From Flavobacterium piscis (GTDB taxonomy: Bacteria > Bacteroidota > Bacteroidia > Flavobacteriales > Flavobacteriaceae): a DNA stretch of 64,000 nt. Shown here one piece after another: positions 25,917 through 35,317 of the stretch. Under the pieces are notes generated by a model. The model was given only the letters and a program-made list of their open reading frames with translations. It ran no database searches and had not been told where the DNA came from. Every line of letters starts with the position of its first letter. The first letter of the stretch is position 1. The stretch covers positions 124,001 through 188,000 of the forward strand of contig NZ_LVEN01000013.1 in the NCBI RefSeq assembly GCF_001686925.1. Direction: 5' to 3'. The position numbers were made by a program, and so were the translations under genes.

Positions 25917-26984
25917 TTATAGAGTATTCACATTATTCAAGTCAGCAAAAGCTTGCTCAAGTCTTGTATTGAATGTCACTTCACTTTCACGTACCCATTT
26001 TCTTGGGTCATAATATTTTTTGTTAGGAACATCAGCACCTTCTGGGTTACCAATTTGAGATTTTAAATAGTCAATGTTTTTAACCATGTAATCACGAATT
26101 CCTTCAGTAAATGCAAATTGCAAATCTGTATCAATATTCATTTTGATAACTCCGTAGCTAATTCCTTCTCTGATTTCTTCAAGTGTAGAACCTGAACCTC
26201 CGTGGAAAACGAAATCTACTGGGTTAGGACCTGTTTTGAATTTGTTTTGAACGAAATCCTGAGAATTTTTTAAGATTTTTGGAGTCAATTTTACGTTTCC
26301 TGGTTTGTAAACACCGTGAACGTTTCCAAAAGCGGCAGCAATTGTAAATTTAGGACTAATTTTAGATAATTCTTCGTAAGCGTAAGCTACTTCTTCTGGC
26401 TGAGTGTATAATTTTGAACTATCAACATCAGAGTTGTCAACACCATCTTCTTCACCACCTGTAATACCAAGTTCGATTTCTAATGTCATTCCCATTTTGC
26501 TCATTCTTGCCAAATACTGTTTACAGATCTCAATGTTTTCTTCGATTGGCTCTTCAGACAAATCGATCATATGAGAACTAAATAATGGTTTTCCTGTTTC
26601 TGCAAAATGTTTTTCAGAAGCATCTAATAAACCATCAATCCAAGGTAATAATTTTTTTGCACAGTGGTCAGTGTGTAGAATTACGGTAGCACCGTAAGCC
26701 TCTGCCAAAGTATGAATGTGTTTTGCTCCGGCGATTCCTCCAGCAATTGCTGATTTCTCGTTAGCGTTAGATAATCCTTTTCCAGCGTTAAATTGTGCTC
26801 CTCCGTTTGAAAATTGAATAATAACTGGCGCATTTAGTTTCGCTGCAGTTTCAAGAACTCCATTGATTGTGCTAGACCCCGTAACATTTACTGCTGGTAA
26901 AGCAAAACCTTTTTCTTTTGCATAATTAAAAATTTCCTGTACTTGATCTCCTGTAGCTACTCCGGGTTTAATATTGTGTGCCAT
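25917..26984 (-). CDS. fbaA: Class II fructose-bisphosphate aldolase
   Basis: This enzyme interconverts fructose 1,6-bisphosphate with dihydroxyacetone phosphate and glyceraldehyde 3-phosphate, using a zinc ion. The 355-residue length fits class IIA. Zinc and catalytic residues are visible: Asp-His in [15 protein letters not shown], the Glu-rich [17 protein letters not shown], His in [14 protein letters not shown], and His in [19 protein letters not shown] binds the sugar phosphate. A perfect -7 element lies upstream at 27022-27029. Confidence 0.97.
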   Translation of the reverse strand: MAHNIKPGVATGDQVQEIFNYAKEKGFALPAVNVTGSSTINGVLETAAKLNAPVIIQFSNGGAQFNAGKGLSNANEKSAIAGGIAGAKHIHTLAEAYGATVILHTDHCAKKLLPWIDGLLDASEKHFAETGKPLFSSHMIDLSEEPIEENIEICKQYLARMSKMGMTLEIELGITGGEEDGVDNSDVDSSKLYTQPEEVAYAYEELSKISPKFTIAAAFGNVHGVYKPGNVKLTPKILKNSQDFVQNKFKTGPNPVDFVFHGGSGSTLEEIREGISYGVIKMNIDTDLQFAFTEGIRDYMVKNIDYLKSQIGNPEGADVPNKKYYDPRKWVRESEVTFNTRLEQAFADLNNVNTL

Positions 26985-27021
26985 TGTAATTTTTTTTTAG
27001 TTGTTTTTAGTTTTTAGGTTG

Positions 27022-27029
27022 CAAAAATA
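27022..27029 (-). promoter_or_regulatory. fbaA(-accD) promoter, -7 element
   Basis: The minus strand reads TATTTTTG, an exact TAnnTTTG match, 38 bases upstream of the fba start and just past the tamL stop. It suggests fba and accD are transcribed independently of tamL. Confidence 0.6.
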
Positions 27030-27043
27030 AGAATTAATTAGCA

Positions 27044-29605
27044 TTAGAACGGATAATTTATCCCAAAATTTAAAACCGAATGGCCAAAATTGTATTCTTT
27101 GAACCAGCGGTCTCCCTTCTCATGCGCCGGATTATAAGTCTTGAAGCCTAAATCTAACCGAATCACAAAAAAGCTTAAATCGTAACGCAAACCAAATCCT
27201 GAACCCAAAGCAATTTCAGCTAAATCGTTTACGCCAGAGAATTTTGCCTTCTCATCGATGACATTATCGAGTACATTCCAGATATTTCCGGCGTCTGCAA
27301 AGACTGCTCCCTTGACATCGCCAAAAACTTTAAAACGGAATTCGGCACTCAATGCAATCTTCATATTGGCCTCATTAAAATCATTCGCTGCATTTGTACT
27401 TCCCGGACCCAAAGAGTAAGGTTGCCATGCACGGTTGTCGTTTGAGCCTCCTGAATAATAACTTCGTGAGAACGGAATGTAATTTGAATTTCCAAAAGGA
27501 ATAGCTATACCAAAGAAACTTCTCACCGCTAATACCTTTTCTTTTCCAAAATCCCAGTGTTTGATGTAATCAAATTCTGTTTTAATGTACTCTGAATATT
27601 CTAAATTGAAAATTTCATAATTGCCATTTGAATTTTTAGGTAAACTGGCAATACCTGAAATGGCAGTTAATAAGGTTCCTGCAGATTCTATTTTAGTTTT
27701 AAACTGATAAAAAGTATTGTCAGCAAGATCTTTTTTGGTGGTTTTTGTAAAGGTGTAACTTGTTGCTAAAATAAAGTCATTTTCGGTCAAACGAATCCTT
27801 CTTTCTTCGATACTTTCTACATCTTTATATTGAGGATCTCCTGGAAGTAAGTCGGTTTGGTTAGTTAATACATCGTTGGTAAAACCTGTGGTTCCTGTTG
27901 GTATAGTAAGGTTTTTATTAAAAGAATTATCGAAATAGGATTCGTTTGTATTGTGATCTTTACCAATATTATTTAATTCGTTATAAGAAGAAGTATAAAC
28001 GTTAAAATAATTATTAGGATTTAAATTTCGTACAAACTGAGCATTAAGTAATTCAAGTTTGGCAGTATTATATCTTTTTGGAGACCAATTATAGGCAAGA
28101 CCTCCTGTAAAATTTTCTTTATCCAAACCGATGTTTCTTTGTTTTGAGAAACCCGCGGTAATGCTGGTAGAAGGAATCATTCTTTTTGGAATAATTTTTT
28201 CAGTACCAAAAGGCAATAAAATTCTCGGAAAATTTAATTTTAAATCAAGACCATATTCAGAAACATTAAAGAAATTATCATTAGGGTTAGCCATGTCTTT
28301 AGACGAACCTACGTTTAAACGTGCAGAAATTTCCAACGTTTCGGCTCTGTTAAATACATTTCGGATAGTTTCAGAAACACTGGCTCCAATACCAAAATCC
28401 TGAATGTTAGAATGGGTTACGTCAAGAGAGGCACCAAAACTATATTTCTTTCTGGGAGTCAGGTACACATTCGCAATTAAGGATTGTGCAGTTGAGTCGC
28501 GTTTGTCAACTTCATATTGAATCGAAGGATAATTAAAGATTTTTAAATTATTTAGATATCTTGAAGAGAGAGTAGTTCTCGTATCAGAAAAATAATTTCC
28601 TTTGGTGATAAAAATGGCGTCAGTAATGGCTCGCGGTTTGTATTTTAATTTTTTGTGACTGTACAGATTAAAGTTGTTGTACGTTGTACTGTCTGTTATT
28701 TTTGTTTTTGCATTGGCAGGAGAATAATCCGTATAAATGTTAACATCGCTTATTTTATATAATTTAAAAGGCTCTGTTCTGCTGGAGTCTCTTTCCTGAA
28801 TATTATTATTGTTGATGATTAAAGTTACATCAGCCTTATTCTTTTTGCCTATCGTGTCAATATCAAAAGTAACATAAGTGGGTTGAAAGAAATAAGCACC
28901 ATGGTTTCTAAAATAAGTAGTAAGACGATTTTTTTCATCCTCAAAATCAGCAGTTTTGTATTGTTTTCCGGATTTTAAAAATGAAGGTTCATTGTTAGTT
29001 TTGTATAATGAATCCAAAGCAGGAGTCTTGATATTGGTGTTAATAGTGTCCAGGGTATAAGCAGGACCTGTGGTAATGAGGTAATTAATTTTAGCTTTTT
29101 TTCTGGCAACACTATCAATGCTGTAATCTGTTGCTACATTAAAATATCCATTATTAAAATAATAAAACTTTAAACGCAAAAGAGATTTTTTTGTCTTAGC
29201 AGTATCAATAACAACAGGAGGTTCGCCTGTGCTTTTTAAGAATTCATGAATACCTTTGTACAGAAAAGATTGTCCAAGTCGGTCAACTTGCTTTGCTGAT
29301 AATATTTTAGCCTGACGCTCATATAAACCAGGGTGATTTTTAAATTTAGCCTGATAAGTAGAATCCGGATTTAAGTTGGCTAAGTTGTATAAATTTAAGC
29401 GTAAACGATATCCTAACAAAGTACCATTTGGTTTTTGATACATCTGGTTAGAAGCTATTTCGTCGTTCGTAGCCTTTCCATTTACAAGAATAGTATTTTT
29501 TACAAGAAGGTTTTTTCCATCTGGAACTCTTTTTACAGCATTACAACCGCAAATAAATATTGCTATTAGAATAAATGCTGTTATTTTTGTGGAATTCTTT
29601 TTCAA
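27044..29605 (-). CDS. tamL: Outer-membrane Omp85-family lipoprotein TamL
   Basis: An 853-residue BamA/TamA-family outer-membrane protein. The lipoprotein signal ends in CGC at 19-21, with lipidation likely at Cys21 (FICGCNAVKRVPDG). POTRA-like domains occupy about 30-380 and a C-terminal 16-strand barrel about 390-853, with GGSNDNRAWQPYSLGPG (the conserved Omp85 loop region) and GSGFGLRYDLSFFVIRLDLGFK near the end. The lipid-anchored TamA relative in Bacteroidota is called TamL; with TamB it assists outer-membrane protein or lipid transport. tamB is not adjacent. Confidence 0.88.
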   Translation of the reverse strand: MKKNSTKITAFILIAIFICGCNAVKRVPDGKNLLVKNTILVNGKATNDEIASNQMYQKPNGTLLGYRLRLNLYNLANLNPDSTYQAKFKNHPGLYERQAKILSAKQVDRLGQSFLYKGIHEFLKSTGEPPVVIDTAKTKKSLLRLKFYYFNNGYFNVATDYSIDSVARKKAKINYLITTGPAYTLDTINTNIKTPALDSLYKTNNEPSFLKSGKQYKTADFEDEKNRLTTYFRNHGAYFFQPTYVTFDIDTIGKKNKADVTLIINNNNIQERDSSRTEPFKLYKISDVNIYTDYSPANAKTKITDSTTYNNFNLYSHKKLKYKPRAITDAIFITKGNYFSDTRTTLSSRYLNNLKIFNYPSIQYEVDKRDSTAQSLIANVYLTPRKKYSFGASLDVTHSNIQDFGIGASVSETIRNVFNRAETLEISARLNVGSSKDMANPNDNFFNVSEYGLDLKLNFPRILLPFGTEKIIPKRMIPSTSITAGFSKQRNIGLDKENFTGGLAYNWSPKRYNTAKLELLNAQFVRNLNPNNYFNVYTSSYNELNNIGKDHNTNESYFDNSFNKNLTIPTGTTGFTNDVLTNQTDLLPGDPQYKDVESIEERRIRLTENDFILATSYTFTKTTKKDLADNTFYQFKTKIESAGTLLTAISGIASLPKNSNGNYEIFNLEYSEYIKTEFDYIKHWDFGKEKVLAVRSFFGIAIPFGNSNYIPFSRSYYSGGSNDNRAWQPYSLGPGSTNAANDFNEANMKIALSAEFRFKVFGDVKGAVFADAGNIWNVLDNVIDEKAKFSGVNDLAEIALGSGFGLRYDLSFFVIRLDLGFKTYNPAHEKGDRWFKEYNFGHSVLNFGINYPF

Positions 29606-29625
29606 GTGTTCTTAAATATTTAATT

Positions 29626-29633
29626 CAAAAGTA
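29626..29633 (-). promoter_or_regulatory. tamL promoter, -7 element
   Basis: The minus strand reads TACTTTTG, an exact match to TAnnTTTG, 20 bases upstream of the tamL start. Confidence 0.6.
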
Positions 29634-29642
29634 CATTATTTT

Positions 29643-30371
29643 ATGGTTAGTAAAAACCAAATAAAACTTATATCAAGTTTACATCAAAAAAAGCAACGTT
29701 TTGCAAATCAATTATTTTTCGCCGAGGGAGTAAAAGTAATTCAAGAATTGTTGTTATCCAACTTTGAATTAGAGCATTTATACACGACTCTAAATGATTT
29801 TGAAGAAGTCCATTCTTCAAAACGTACGCTTATTTATGAGCAGGAACTTAAAAAAATTAGTGCCTTATCAACTCCAAATTCATGTTTAGCGGTTTTTAAA
29901 ATTCCGTCCGAGAATGAAATAACCAACTCTGGTTTGATTTTAGCTCTTGACGATATTCGCGATCCCGGAAATTTAGGGACGATTTTACGTCTTTGTGACT
30001 GGTTTGGTATCAAACAAATTATTTGTTCTAAAGAAACTGTCGATATTTATAATCCAAAAGTAGTTCAGGCAACGATGGGGTCTATCGCCAGAGTAAATGT
30101 GAATTATGTTGATTTGAAAACTTTTATTACCGAAGCTAATATTCCTGTTTTTGGAACTTTTATGGATGGCGCGAATATTTATCAATCTAATTTACCTCAA
30201 AGCGGAATCATCATCATGGGTAATGAAGCCAATGGAATATCATCAGAGATTGAAAAAATAGTTACAAGCCGACTCACAATTCCAAGATTTGGAGAACTGC
30301 AAAAAACCGAAAGTTTAAACGTAGCTACTGCAACAGCAATTATTCTTAGTGAGTTTAAACGAAATAGTTAG
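29643..30371 (+). CDS. TrmH/SpoU-family RNA 2'-O-methyltransferase
   Basis: A 242-residue SAM-dependent SPOUT methyltransferase that modifies rRNA or tRNA ribose. An N-terminal substrate-binding domain (about 1-90) is followed by the knotted catalytic domain with motif 1 (ALDDIRDPGNLGTILRLCDWFG, about 101-122), motif 2 (IIIMGNEANGISSEI, about 190-204) and motif 3 (QKTESLNVATATAIILSEF, about 220-238). It is divergent from tamL with only 37 bases between starts. The exact RNA target cannot be told from sequence. Confidence 0.93.
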   Translation: MVSKNQIKLISSLHQKKQRFANQLFFAEGVKVIQELLLSNFELEHLYTTLNDFEEVHSSKRTLIYEQELKKISALSTPNSCLAVFKIPSENEITNSGLILALDDIRDPGNLGTILRLCDWFGIKQIICSKETVDIYNPKVVQATMGSIARVNVNYVDLKTFITEANIPVFGTFMDGANIYQSNLPQSGIIIMGNEANGISSEIEKIVTSRLTIPRFGELQKTESLNVATATAIILSEFKRNS

Positions 30372-30380
30372 GAATTTGTT

Positions 30381-31091
30381 TTAATGAAAAGTGAAATTAA
30401 TCAAAATAGCCCTCGATTTCATAGAATCAATGTTGTCTGTCCATGGGCTAGGGCCTTTTGCCGGATTGTCGCGAATTAATTCATCTGTAATACCAAACAT
30501 ACCTCTTATCGAAGGAGAAAAGATAAAGTATTCAGAGAAAAAGTCAATTCCAAAACCTACTTCATAAGCGGCAGTCCATTGTTTTGTTCTGAATTTGCCT
30601 TCAAAATTGTCATCTTTTGATTTTGAGTTGCTCGATAAATTCAATGTTGTAGACATTCCTCCAACCAAATACGGGCGAATGTTTCCTGTGCGCAGTGAAG
30701 AAAATTTCAATAGTAATGGAAAATGAATATAAGTACTGTTTACTTCTCGTAAATAATCTTTTTCTAAAGGTAAATTTGGATAATACAAATCGCGTTTAGA
30801 ATAATATAATCCTGGCTCAAAACGCAAGTTGATATATTCCTGTAGTCTTAAGTCAGCCACAACCCCCACATTAAAACCGGTAGTTTTTTTTACCTGAATG
30901 TCCCGGCCCGGAGTTTTGTAGTCAAATTTAAAATCGAAACTATTAAATCCAAGATAATAACCAAAATACAGGCGTTGTTTTTGCCAGTTTTCAAGATTTA
31001 TAATAGGATCCTTGCTAAACATACTTTTAGCAAATTGAGAATATCCGTTTGTCGTTAAGACTAGTAAAAGTAAGACTACAGTTTTTTTCAT
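30381..31091 (-). CDS. porT: PorT-like type IX secretion system protein
   Basis: A 236-residue outer-membrane beta-barrel protein. PorT (SprT in gliding Flavobacterium) is needed for type IX secretion of adhesins and enzymes. The signal peptide (about 1-19, KKTVVLLLLVLTTNGYSQ) is followed by segments alternating strand and turn (RLYFGYYLGFNSFDFKF, EYINLRFEPGLYYSKRD, RPYLVGGMSTTLNL, GFGIDFFSEYFIFSPSIRG). The open frame reaches 31154, but that would overlap ubiE by 62 bases; the ATG at 31091 leaves one base between the genes and begins the signal peptide. The PorT call rests on architecture and likeness to flavobacterial PorT. Confidence 0.75.
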   Translation of the reverse strand: MKKTVVLLLLVLTTNGYSQFAKSMFSKDPIINLENWQKQRLYFGYYLGFNSFDFKFDYKTPGRDIQVKKTTGFNVGVVADLRLQEYINLRFEPGLYYSKRDLYYPNLPLEKDYLREVNSTYIHFPLLLKFSSLRTGNIRPYLVGGMSTTLNLSSNSKSKDDNFEGKFRTKQWTAAYEVGFGIDFFSEYFIFSPSIRGMFGITDELIRDNPAKGPSPWTDNIDSMKSRAILINFTFH

Positions 31092-31092
31092 A

Positions 31093-31824
31093 CTATTTTT
31101 TAGATGCAGAATAAATGGTGGCAACCCCAAAAGTTTGAGGCATGGATACAACATCTATAAACCCAATTTTTCTCAAAATATTGTTTAATGCTTCTCCATA
31201 AGGAAAAACAGCAGCAGATTCAGACAAGTAACCATAAGCGGCATTGTCTTTAGAAAATAATTTACCAATGATAGGAAGTATGTTTTTGCTGTAAAATTTA
31301 TAGCCTTGTTTGTAAGGTGTTTTATCAGGAACCGAAGTTTCCAGAATTACAAAAACACCATTAGGTTTTAGAACTCTCAAAATTTCAGCAAAACCTTTTT
31401 CTAGATTTTCAAAATTTCGAACACCAAAACCAACAGTTATAGCATCGAAATAGTTGTCTTCAAAAGGAATTTTTTCAGAATCGCCCAAAACCATATCAAT
31501 CAAATTTGATAATCCTTTTTCTGCGATTTTCTTTTTTCCAACTTCCAGCATGCCTGCAGAAATATCCAGTCCAATTATTTTTTCGGCATTTGTTTGCGCC
31601 ATTAAAATAGCCAGGTCGCCAGTACCTGTTGCGATATCAAGAATAACTTTGGGTTTTTTATCCGAAACTATTTTTAATACTTTCTTTCGCCATTTAATAT
31701 CGATTCCAAATGAAATTACGCGATTCAAATTGTCGTAGTTCCCCGAGATGTTATCAAACATTTGGGCAACCTGCTCTTTTTTACCTAAAGAAGAGTCTTT
31801 ATATGGGGTTATTTTTTCAGACAT
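31093..31824 (-). CDS. ubiE: Demethylmenaquinone methyltransferase (UbiE/MenG)
   Basis: The 243-residue SAM-dependent enzyme methylates demethylmenaquinone, the final step of menaquinone synthesis. Signatures include the N-terminal [37 protein letters not shown] motif I ([14 protein letters not shown], about 61-74) and the C-terminal CxxD-like segment FRKIGFID. Flavobacteria use menaquinone, so the MenG activity is the relevant one. It is followed directly by porT (1-base gap), so the two are co-transcribed from a promoter at 31839-31846. Confidence 0.95.
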   Translation of the reverse strand: MSEKITPYKDSSLGKKEQVAQMFDNISGNYDNLNRVISFGIDIKWRKKVLKIVSDKKPKVILDIATGTGDLAILMAQTNAEKIIGLDISAGMLEVGKKKIAEKGLSNLIDMVLGDSEKIPFEDNYFDAITVGFGVRNFENLEKGFAEILRVLKPNGVFVILETSVPDKTPYKQGYKFYSKNILPIIGKLFSKDNAAYGYLSESAAVFPYGEALNNILRKIGFIDVVSMPQTFGVATIYSASKK

Positions 31825-31838
31825 TTTTTTTATTTACG

Positions 31839-31846
31839 CAAATATA
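31839..31846 (-). promoter_or_regulatory. ubiE-porT promoter, -7 element
   Basis: The minus strand reads TATATTTG, an exact TAnnTTTG match, 15 bases upstream of the ubiE start, so the leader would be short. Confidence 0.6.
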
Positions 31847-31942
31847 ATACAATCTGACTTAACTGTAATTGAGTTTTTGAATTTGTAAATTAATTGTTTT
31901 AGCAGAAGGCTTTTAATTGATATTGTATGTTGGGTTTTTGCT

Positions 31943-31988
31943 ATCACCAAAAGTGGGTATTTTGATAAAATCACTAAAAGTGGGTATT
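31943..31988. repeat. Pair of 19-base direct repeats, possible regulator sites
   Basis: ATCACCAAAAGTGGGTATT (31943-31961) and ATCACTAAAAGTGGGTATT (31970-31988) differ at one base and are spaced 27 bases start to start, so they lie on nearly the same helical face after 2.5 turns. They stand about 85 bases upstream of a short secreted-peptide ORF. Paired direct repeats of this size are typical of a dimeric regulator. Confidence 0.6.
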
Positions 31989-32071
31989 GTGGGACATGGA
32001 TTTTATGGCCAACTTTGCTACAGTTAAAAAGATAGAATTTTAATGATTGATTGAATTTTTGACTTAATCAG

Positions 32072-32155
32072 ATGAAGATTTTTTTCGCACTGGTAATTTC
32101 ATTTGTTCTTGTAAGTAGTTTTGAAAGTATTGTTCTTGGGGCCAATACTCTTTAA
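32072..32155 (+). CDS. Orphan 27-residue signal-peptide-like ORF
   Basis: ATG at 32072 opens 27 codons reading MKIFFALVISFVLVSSF and then about ten more residues to TAA. The product is a nearly perfect signal peptide with almost nothing behind it. It may be a small membrane peptide or the surviving start of a decayed secreted-protein gene. The following 200 bases have no long frame but include a hairpin (32210-32245, GCCTTTAATA with TATTAAAGGC). The rest of the 580-base gap from ubiE to folA holds no other gene that I can support. Confidence 0.35.
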   Translation: MKIFFALVISFVLVSSFESIVLGANTL

Positions 32156-32364
32156 AGTGCGAAATACGTTCTTAGGATTAAATTTGTTTTTGGAAATTTT
32201 AATTTTCTTGCCTTTAATATCTTAGTGGTATTTGTTATTAAAGGCTCTTTGAGATTCGTTCTCATTTAACAGTAAATGTTATTCAGTTATTCAAATGTTT
32301 TATAACATTTGTGATTTTTTTTCCAAAACTATTACTCGAATGAGTCAAATCTAATCAATCGTTT

Positions 32365-32399
32365 TAAAAAACATCCTTCACAAGAGGATGTTTTTTTTG
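32365..32399. terminator. Bidirectional terminator downstream of folA
   Basis: AAAACATCCT pairs with AGGATGTTTT around a TCACAAG loop, flanked by A and T runs. It ends folA transcripts on the minus strand and could also end any plus-strand transcript from the orphan peptide region. Confidence 0.8.
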
Positions 32400-32404
32400 T
32401 TTTC

Positions 32405-32887
32405 TTATTTTCTAATGTATGTTTCGTAAGTATAATCAAAAAGATGTTTCTCGTCCTTAAAATTTTCTTCAGATTCTACCAGTTGCCACTCACTTTTACT
32501 GATTTTAGGAAAAAAAGCATCAGCTTCAAAAGTATGGTGAACTTTGGTTATCTCAATAATATCGGTATAAGGTAAGGCCAGATTATAAATTTCGCCTCCG
32601 CCAATGATATAAGAATCTTCGTTTTCAGGGCATGCGGCAATTGCTTTTTCGATACTGTCAACTATGATGCATCCTTCCGGATGATAATCTTTTTGTCGTG
32701 TTATTACAACATGAACTCTGTTTGGGAGAGGTTTCGGAAAACTTTCAAAAGTTTTTCTGCCCATAATAATATGATGATTCGTTGTAAGCGATTTGAATCT
32801 TTTAAAATCATTTGGTAAATGCCAAACTAATTCATTGTTTTTTCCAAGTGCGTTATTTTCGGCAACAGCCGCTATCATTATAATCAT
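32405..32887 (-). CDS. folA: Dihydrofolate reductase
   Basis: DHFR reduces dihydrofolate to tetrahydrofolate with NADPH and regenerates the cofactor spent by ThyA. The 160-residue length is standard. Signatures include IAAVAENNALGKNNELVWHLPNDFKRFK (about 4-31, with the catalytic acidic residue Asp27), IIMGRKTFESF (about 40-50), PLPNRVHVVITRQ and SYIIGGGEIYNLAL (about 92-105). It lies 13 bases after the 2TM gene on the same strand. thyA is about 1 kb away, also on the minus strand but separated by a terminator. Confidence 0.97.
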   Translation of the reverse strand: MIIMIAAVAENNALGKNNELVWHLPNDFKRFKSLTTNHHIIMGRKTFESFPKPLPNRVHVVITRQKDYHPEGCIIVDSIEKAIAACPENEDSYIIGGGEIYNLALPYTDIIEITKVHHTFEADAFFPKISKSEWQLVESEENFKDEKHLFDYTYETYIRK

Positions 32888-32900
32888 AGCAATCTAGTAA

Positions 32901-33245
32901 CTAAAATTTATTTTCGGTATCCTCAATTATTCTGGATTCTAATTGACTAATTCTTTTTTGCTGCAAGCCAACAAGTCGGTCAATTTGTTCTCTTTCCCAT
33001 TTTTTATTCATGAACCTGTCTGTAATGTACACCTTTATAAAATGTAAAATAAAGATAAAGAACCATATCGTAATTCCCCAAACACACCAATTTTGTTCTG
33101 TGTTAGCACCTAAATCGAAAAATCTATTAGCAATAAATAAAAATAAACTTCCCAGTAGAAAAAGTACAAAATGAAAATATAAGATCTTTTTTTGTCTAAG
33201 TCTTCTTCGGGCGTATTCGTATTGTTCGTGAACTTCTTTTTCCAT
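32901..33245 (-). CDS. 2TM domain-containing membrane protein
   Basis: A 114-residue protein with a basic Arg/Lys-rich N-terminal region (EYARRRLRQKKILYFH) and two membrane spans (about 21-40 and 56-72), followed by a charged tail (KKWEREQIDRLVGLQQKRISQLESRI) likely to be helical. This is the 2TM domain family, common in Flavobacteriia and sometimes fused to LytTR or kinase proteins. Function is unknown. It sits just upstream of folA and is probably co-transcribed with it. Confidence 0.8.
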   Translation of the reverse strand: MEKEVHEQYEYARRRLRQKKILYFHFVLFLLGSLFLFIANRFFDLGANTEQNWCVWGITIWFFIFILHFIKVYITDRFMNKKWEREQIDRLVGLQQKRISQLESRIIEDTENKF

Positions 33246-33481
33246 ATGATATAAATGAGGTTATAAAGTTAAAATTTATTTTGTAACGACCCTATTTAGA
33301 TACTGGAATATTTCTTTTAAAATCCGCTGAGAGTTTGAATTCCAAAATTTTATGCAGATTAAATTGCTAAATAGATAAAAAAATATTCGGTTTTTGATAT
33401 TATCATAAATCGGTTCTGAAGGTATCGAAAATTCAGCTGAATTTGTGTAATTTCGTCTATAAATCTAAAAACTAAACAGTT

Positions 33482-33778
33482 ATGTCTCTAAAGAAACAAT
33501 TTATAAAAACGAAGCCTGTAGTAAAAGTTACATTTTCTATAGATGCTAAAGATGCAAATTCTGCAGCGGTTGTTGGTGATTTTAACAACTGGAATGTTGA
33601 GGAAGGAACTTTAAGTAAATTGAAAAATGGTACTTTTAAAGCTACCTATGACTTAGTTAAAGATGCAATTTACGAGTTTAAGTACGTAATTGATGGAAGT
33701 TATGTTAATGATCCGGAAGCAGATTCTTATAAATGGAATGATTTTGCAGGAAGTGAAAATAGTGTTTTAGTAGTATAA
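33482..33778 (+). CDS. Stand-alone CBM48 / isoamylase early-set domain protein
   Basis: A 98-residue cytoplasmic protein made only of a glycogen-binding (AMPK-beta/CBM48) fold. Signatures are VTFSIDAKDANSAAVVGDFNNWN (about 16-38), the LSKLKNGTFKATYDL strand pair and YEFKYVIDGSYVNDPEADSYKWNDFAGSENSVL (about 62-94), with the aromatic residues that stack on glucose. It has no catalytic domain, so it probably binds glycogen or regulates an enzyme in trans. It is a single gene with a -7-like element (TAATTTCG, 33448-33455) and its own terminator. Confidence 0.9.
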   Translation: MSLKKQFIKTKPVVKVTFSIDAKDANSAAVVGDFNNWNVEEGTLSKLKNGTFKATYDLVKDAIYEFKYVIDGSYVNDPEADSYKWNDFAGSENSVLVV

Positions 33779-33790
33779 AATATAAGTATA

Positions 33791-33826
33791 AAAAAATCCG
33801 CTTAAAAAACTTAAGCGGATTTTTTT
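33791..33826. terminator. Bidirectional terminator between CBM48 gene and thyA
   Basis: AAATCCGCTTAA pairs with TTAAGCGGATTT around a 5-base loop, with A and T runs on the two sides. It serves both convergent genes. Confidence 0.85.
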
Positions 33827-33831
33827 ATACT

Positions 33832-34683
33832 TTATACGGCAACACTACCTTTTATTCCCGCATGCGGTTCATAATCTAAAAGAGTAAAGTCATTATAATC
33901 AAAATCAAAAATGTTTTTTATCTCTGGATTTAAGATCATTTTTGGTAATGGTTTTGGCTCACGTGTTAATTGCAATTCTAATTGTTCGAAGTGATTGTTG
34001 TAAATATGTGCATCTCCAAAAGTGTGAATAAATTCACCATACTCCAGATCACATACCTGAGCAATCATCATGGTTAACAATGCGTAAGAAGCAATATTAA
34101 AAGGAACTCCTAAAAATATATCAGCACTTCGTTGGTACAATTGGCAGGATAATTTTCCTTTTGTTTCTCCTTTTTCAGGATCAGGGCTGGTTACATAAAA
34201 CTGAAAAAAAGCATGGCAAGGAGGTAATGCAGCCTTATTATTCGCAACATTTTCTTCAAATGACTTTTTTGTATCTGGTAAAACCGATGGATTCCATGCT
34301 GAAACCAACATTCTTCGACTGTTAGGATTTGTTTTTAGTTCTGTAATCAATTCAGAAATCTGATCGATTTCTTCACTGTTCCAATTGCGCCATTGGTGTC
34401 CGTAAACAGGTCCTAAATCTCCATTAGAATCTGCCCAGGCATCCCAAATTTTTACTCCGTTTTCTTGAAGGTACTGTATGTTGGTATCACCTTTTAAGAA
34501 CCAAAGAAGTTCATAAATAATAGATTTTAAGTGTAGTTTTTTGGTAGTAACCATTGGGAAACCTTCACTTAAATCAAAACGCATTTGGTAACCAAAAACA
34601 CTTTTGGTTCCCGTTCCTGTTCGGTCTCCTTTTTGATTGCCGTTTTCTAAAACGTGTTTTACCAGGTCTAAATATTGTTTCAT
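33832..34683 (-). CDS. thyA: Thymidylate synthase
   Basis: ThyA methylates dUMP to dTMP using methylene-tetrahydrofolate, yielding dihydrofolate for FolA. The 283-residue product has the N-terminal [42 protein letters not shown] (about 79-102), the Arg pair in [12 protein letters not shown], the nucleophile Cys156 in [12 protein letters not shown], and the dUMP-binding [17 protein letters not shown]. It is about 19 residues longer than E. coli ThyA because of an insert near 137-153 ([15 protein letters not shown]) just before the active-site Cys. It lies 5 bases after the lipoprotein gene upstream. Confidence 0.97.
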   Translation of the reverse strand: MKQYLDLVKHVLENGNQKGDRTGTGTKSVFGYQMRFDLSEGFPMVTTKKLHLKSIIYELLWFLKGDTNIQYLQENGVKIWDAWADSNGDLGPVYGHQWRNWNSEEIDQISELITELKTNPNSRRMLVSAWNPSVLPDTKKSFEENVANNKAALPPCHAFFQFYVTSPDPEKGETKGKLSCQLYQRSADIFLGVPFNIASYALLTMMIAQVCDLEYGEFIHTFGDAHIYNNHFEQLELQLTREPKPLPKMILNPEIKNIFDFDYNDFTLLDYEPHAGIKGSVAV

Positions 34684-34688
34684 GGGTC

Positions 34689-35279
34689 TTATTTTATTTC
34701 TTCAATACTAATTTTAAATTTCCCTCCTATAGATGACTTAATGTTTATTGTCATCGGGACTGGAGTAGTTAAAAACTTGTAAAGACTTTGATCTAGATTC
34801 GTATTGTTTGATGCCACATACAATTTATAGTTGCCATCTGCTGTATTGTTTATTATCCAGGTTTTGTTCAGTGAAAGAGGTCCGTTTCGATAATCAAAGT
34901 TATCCGGTAATTCTTCCATTTTTATAGTTCTTCCGTTTTGATCTAAAATTGATGCTAAAGGAATGAAAATATATTTTTTAAACCCAAAACAATCACATAT
35001 GCTACTTATAGTTAATCGATATTTTTTATTAGATTTTAAGTCAAAATTATAGCCTTTGTAGTTGGTGTAAATTTTTTCCTTTTCTCCATAAGTCATTACT
35101 GAATCACTAATTTTTAATTCAAATTCATGACTTTCATTTAATACTATCGGGCTGGTAGGTATGTGCGAACTTAGAGTTCTGTTTTCTTTTAAGATCTTAT
35201 AAGATTCAATTGGGGTAGTTTTTCTGGAACACCCACAAGTAATAAATAATACTAAAACAATAATAAGTTTGTAATTCAC
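34689..35279 (-). CDS. Hypothetical lipoprotein, 196 residues
   Basis: Not recognised at family level. The N-terminal hydrophobic stretch [16 protein letters not shown] ends in a lipobox-like ITCGC, so it is probably lipidated at Cys15 or Cys17. The rest is beta-rich ([13 protein letters not shown] and [20 protein letters not shown] near the end), without a membrane span. It lies 5 bases upstream of thyA and 38 bases after the bifunctional nuclease gene, all on the minus strand, so the three may be one transcript. Confidence 0.6.
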   Translation of the reverse strand: MNYKLIIVLVLFITCGCSRKTTPIESYKILKENRTLSSHIPTSPIVLNESHEFELKISDSVMTYGEKEKIYTNYKGYNFDLKSNKKYRLTISSICDCFGFKKYIFIPLASILDQNGRTIKMEELPDNFDYRNGPLSLNKTWIINNTADGNYKLYVASNNTNLDQSLYKFLTTPVPMTINIKSSIGGKFKISIEEIK

Positions 35280-35317
35280 TTTTTAAACTGGATTAGTTTT
35301 ATAATAATAGAATCTAT

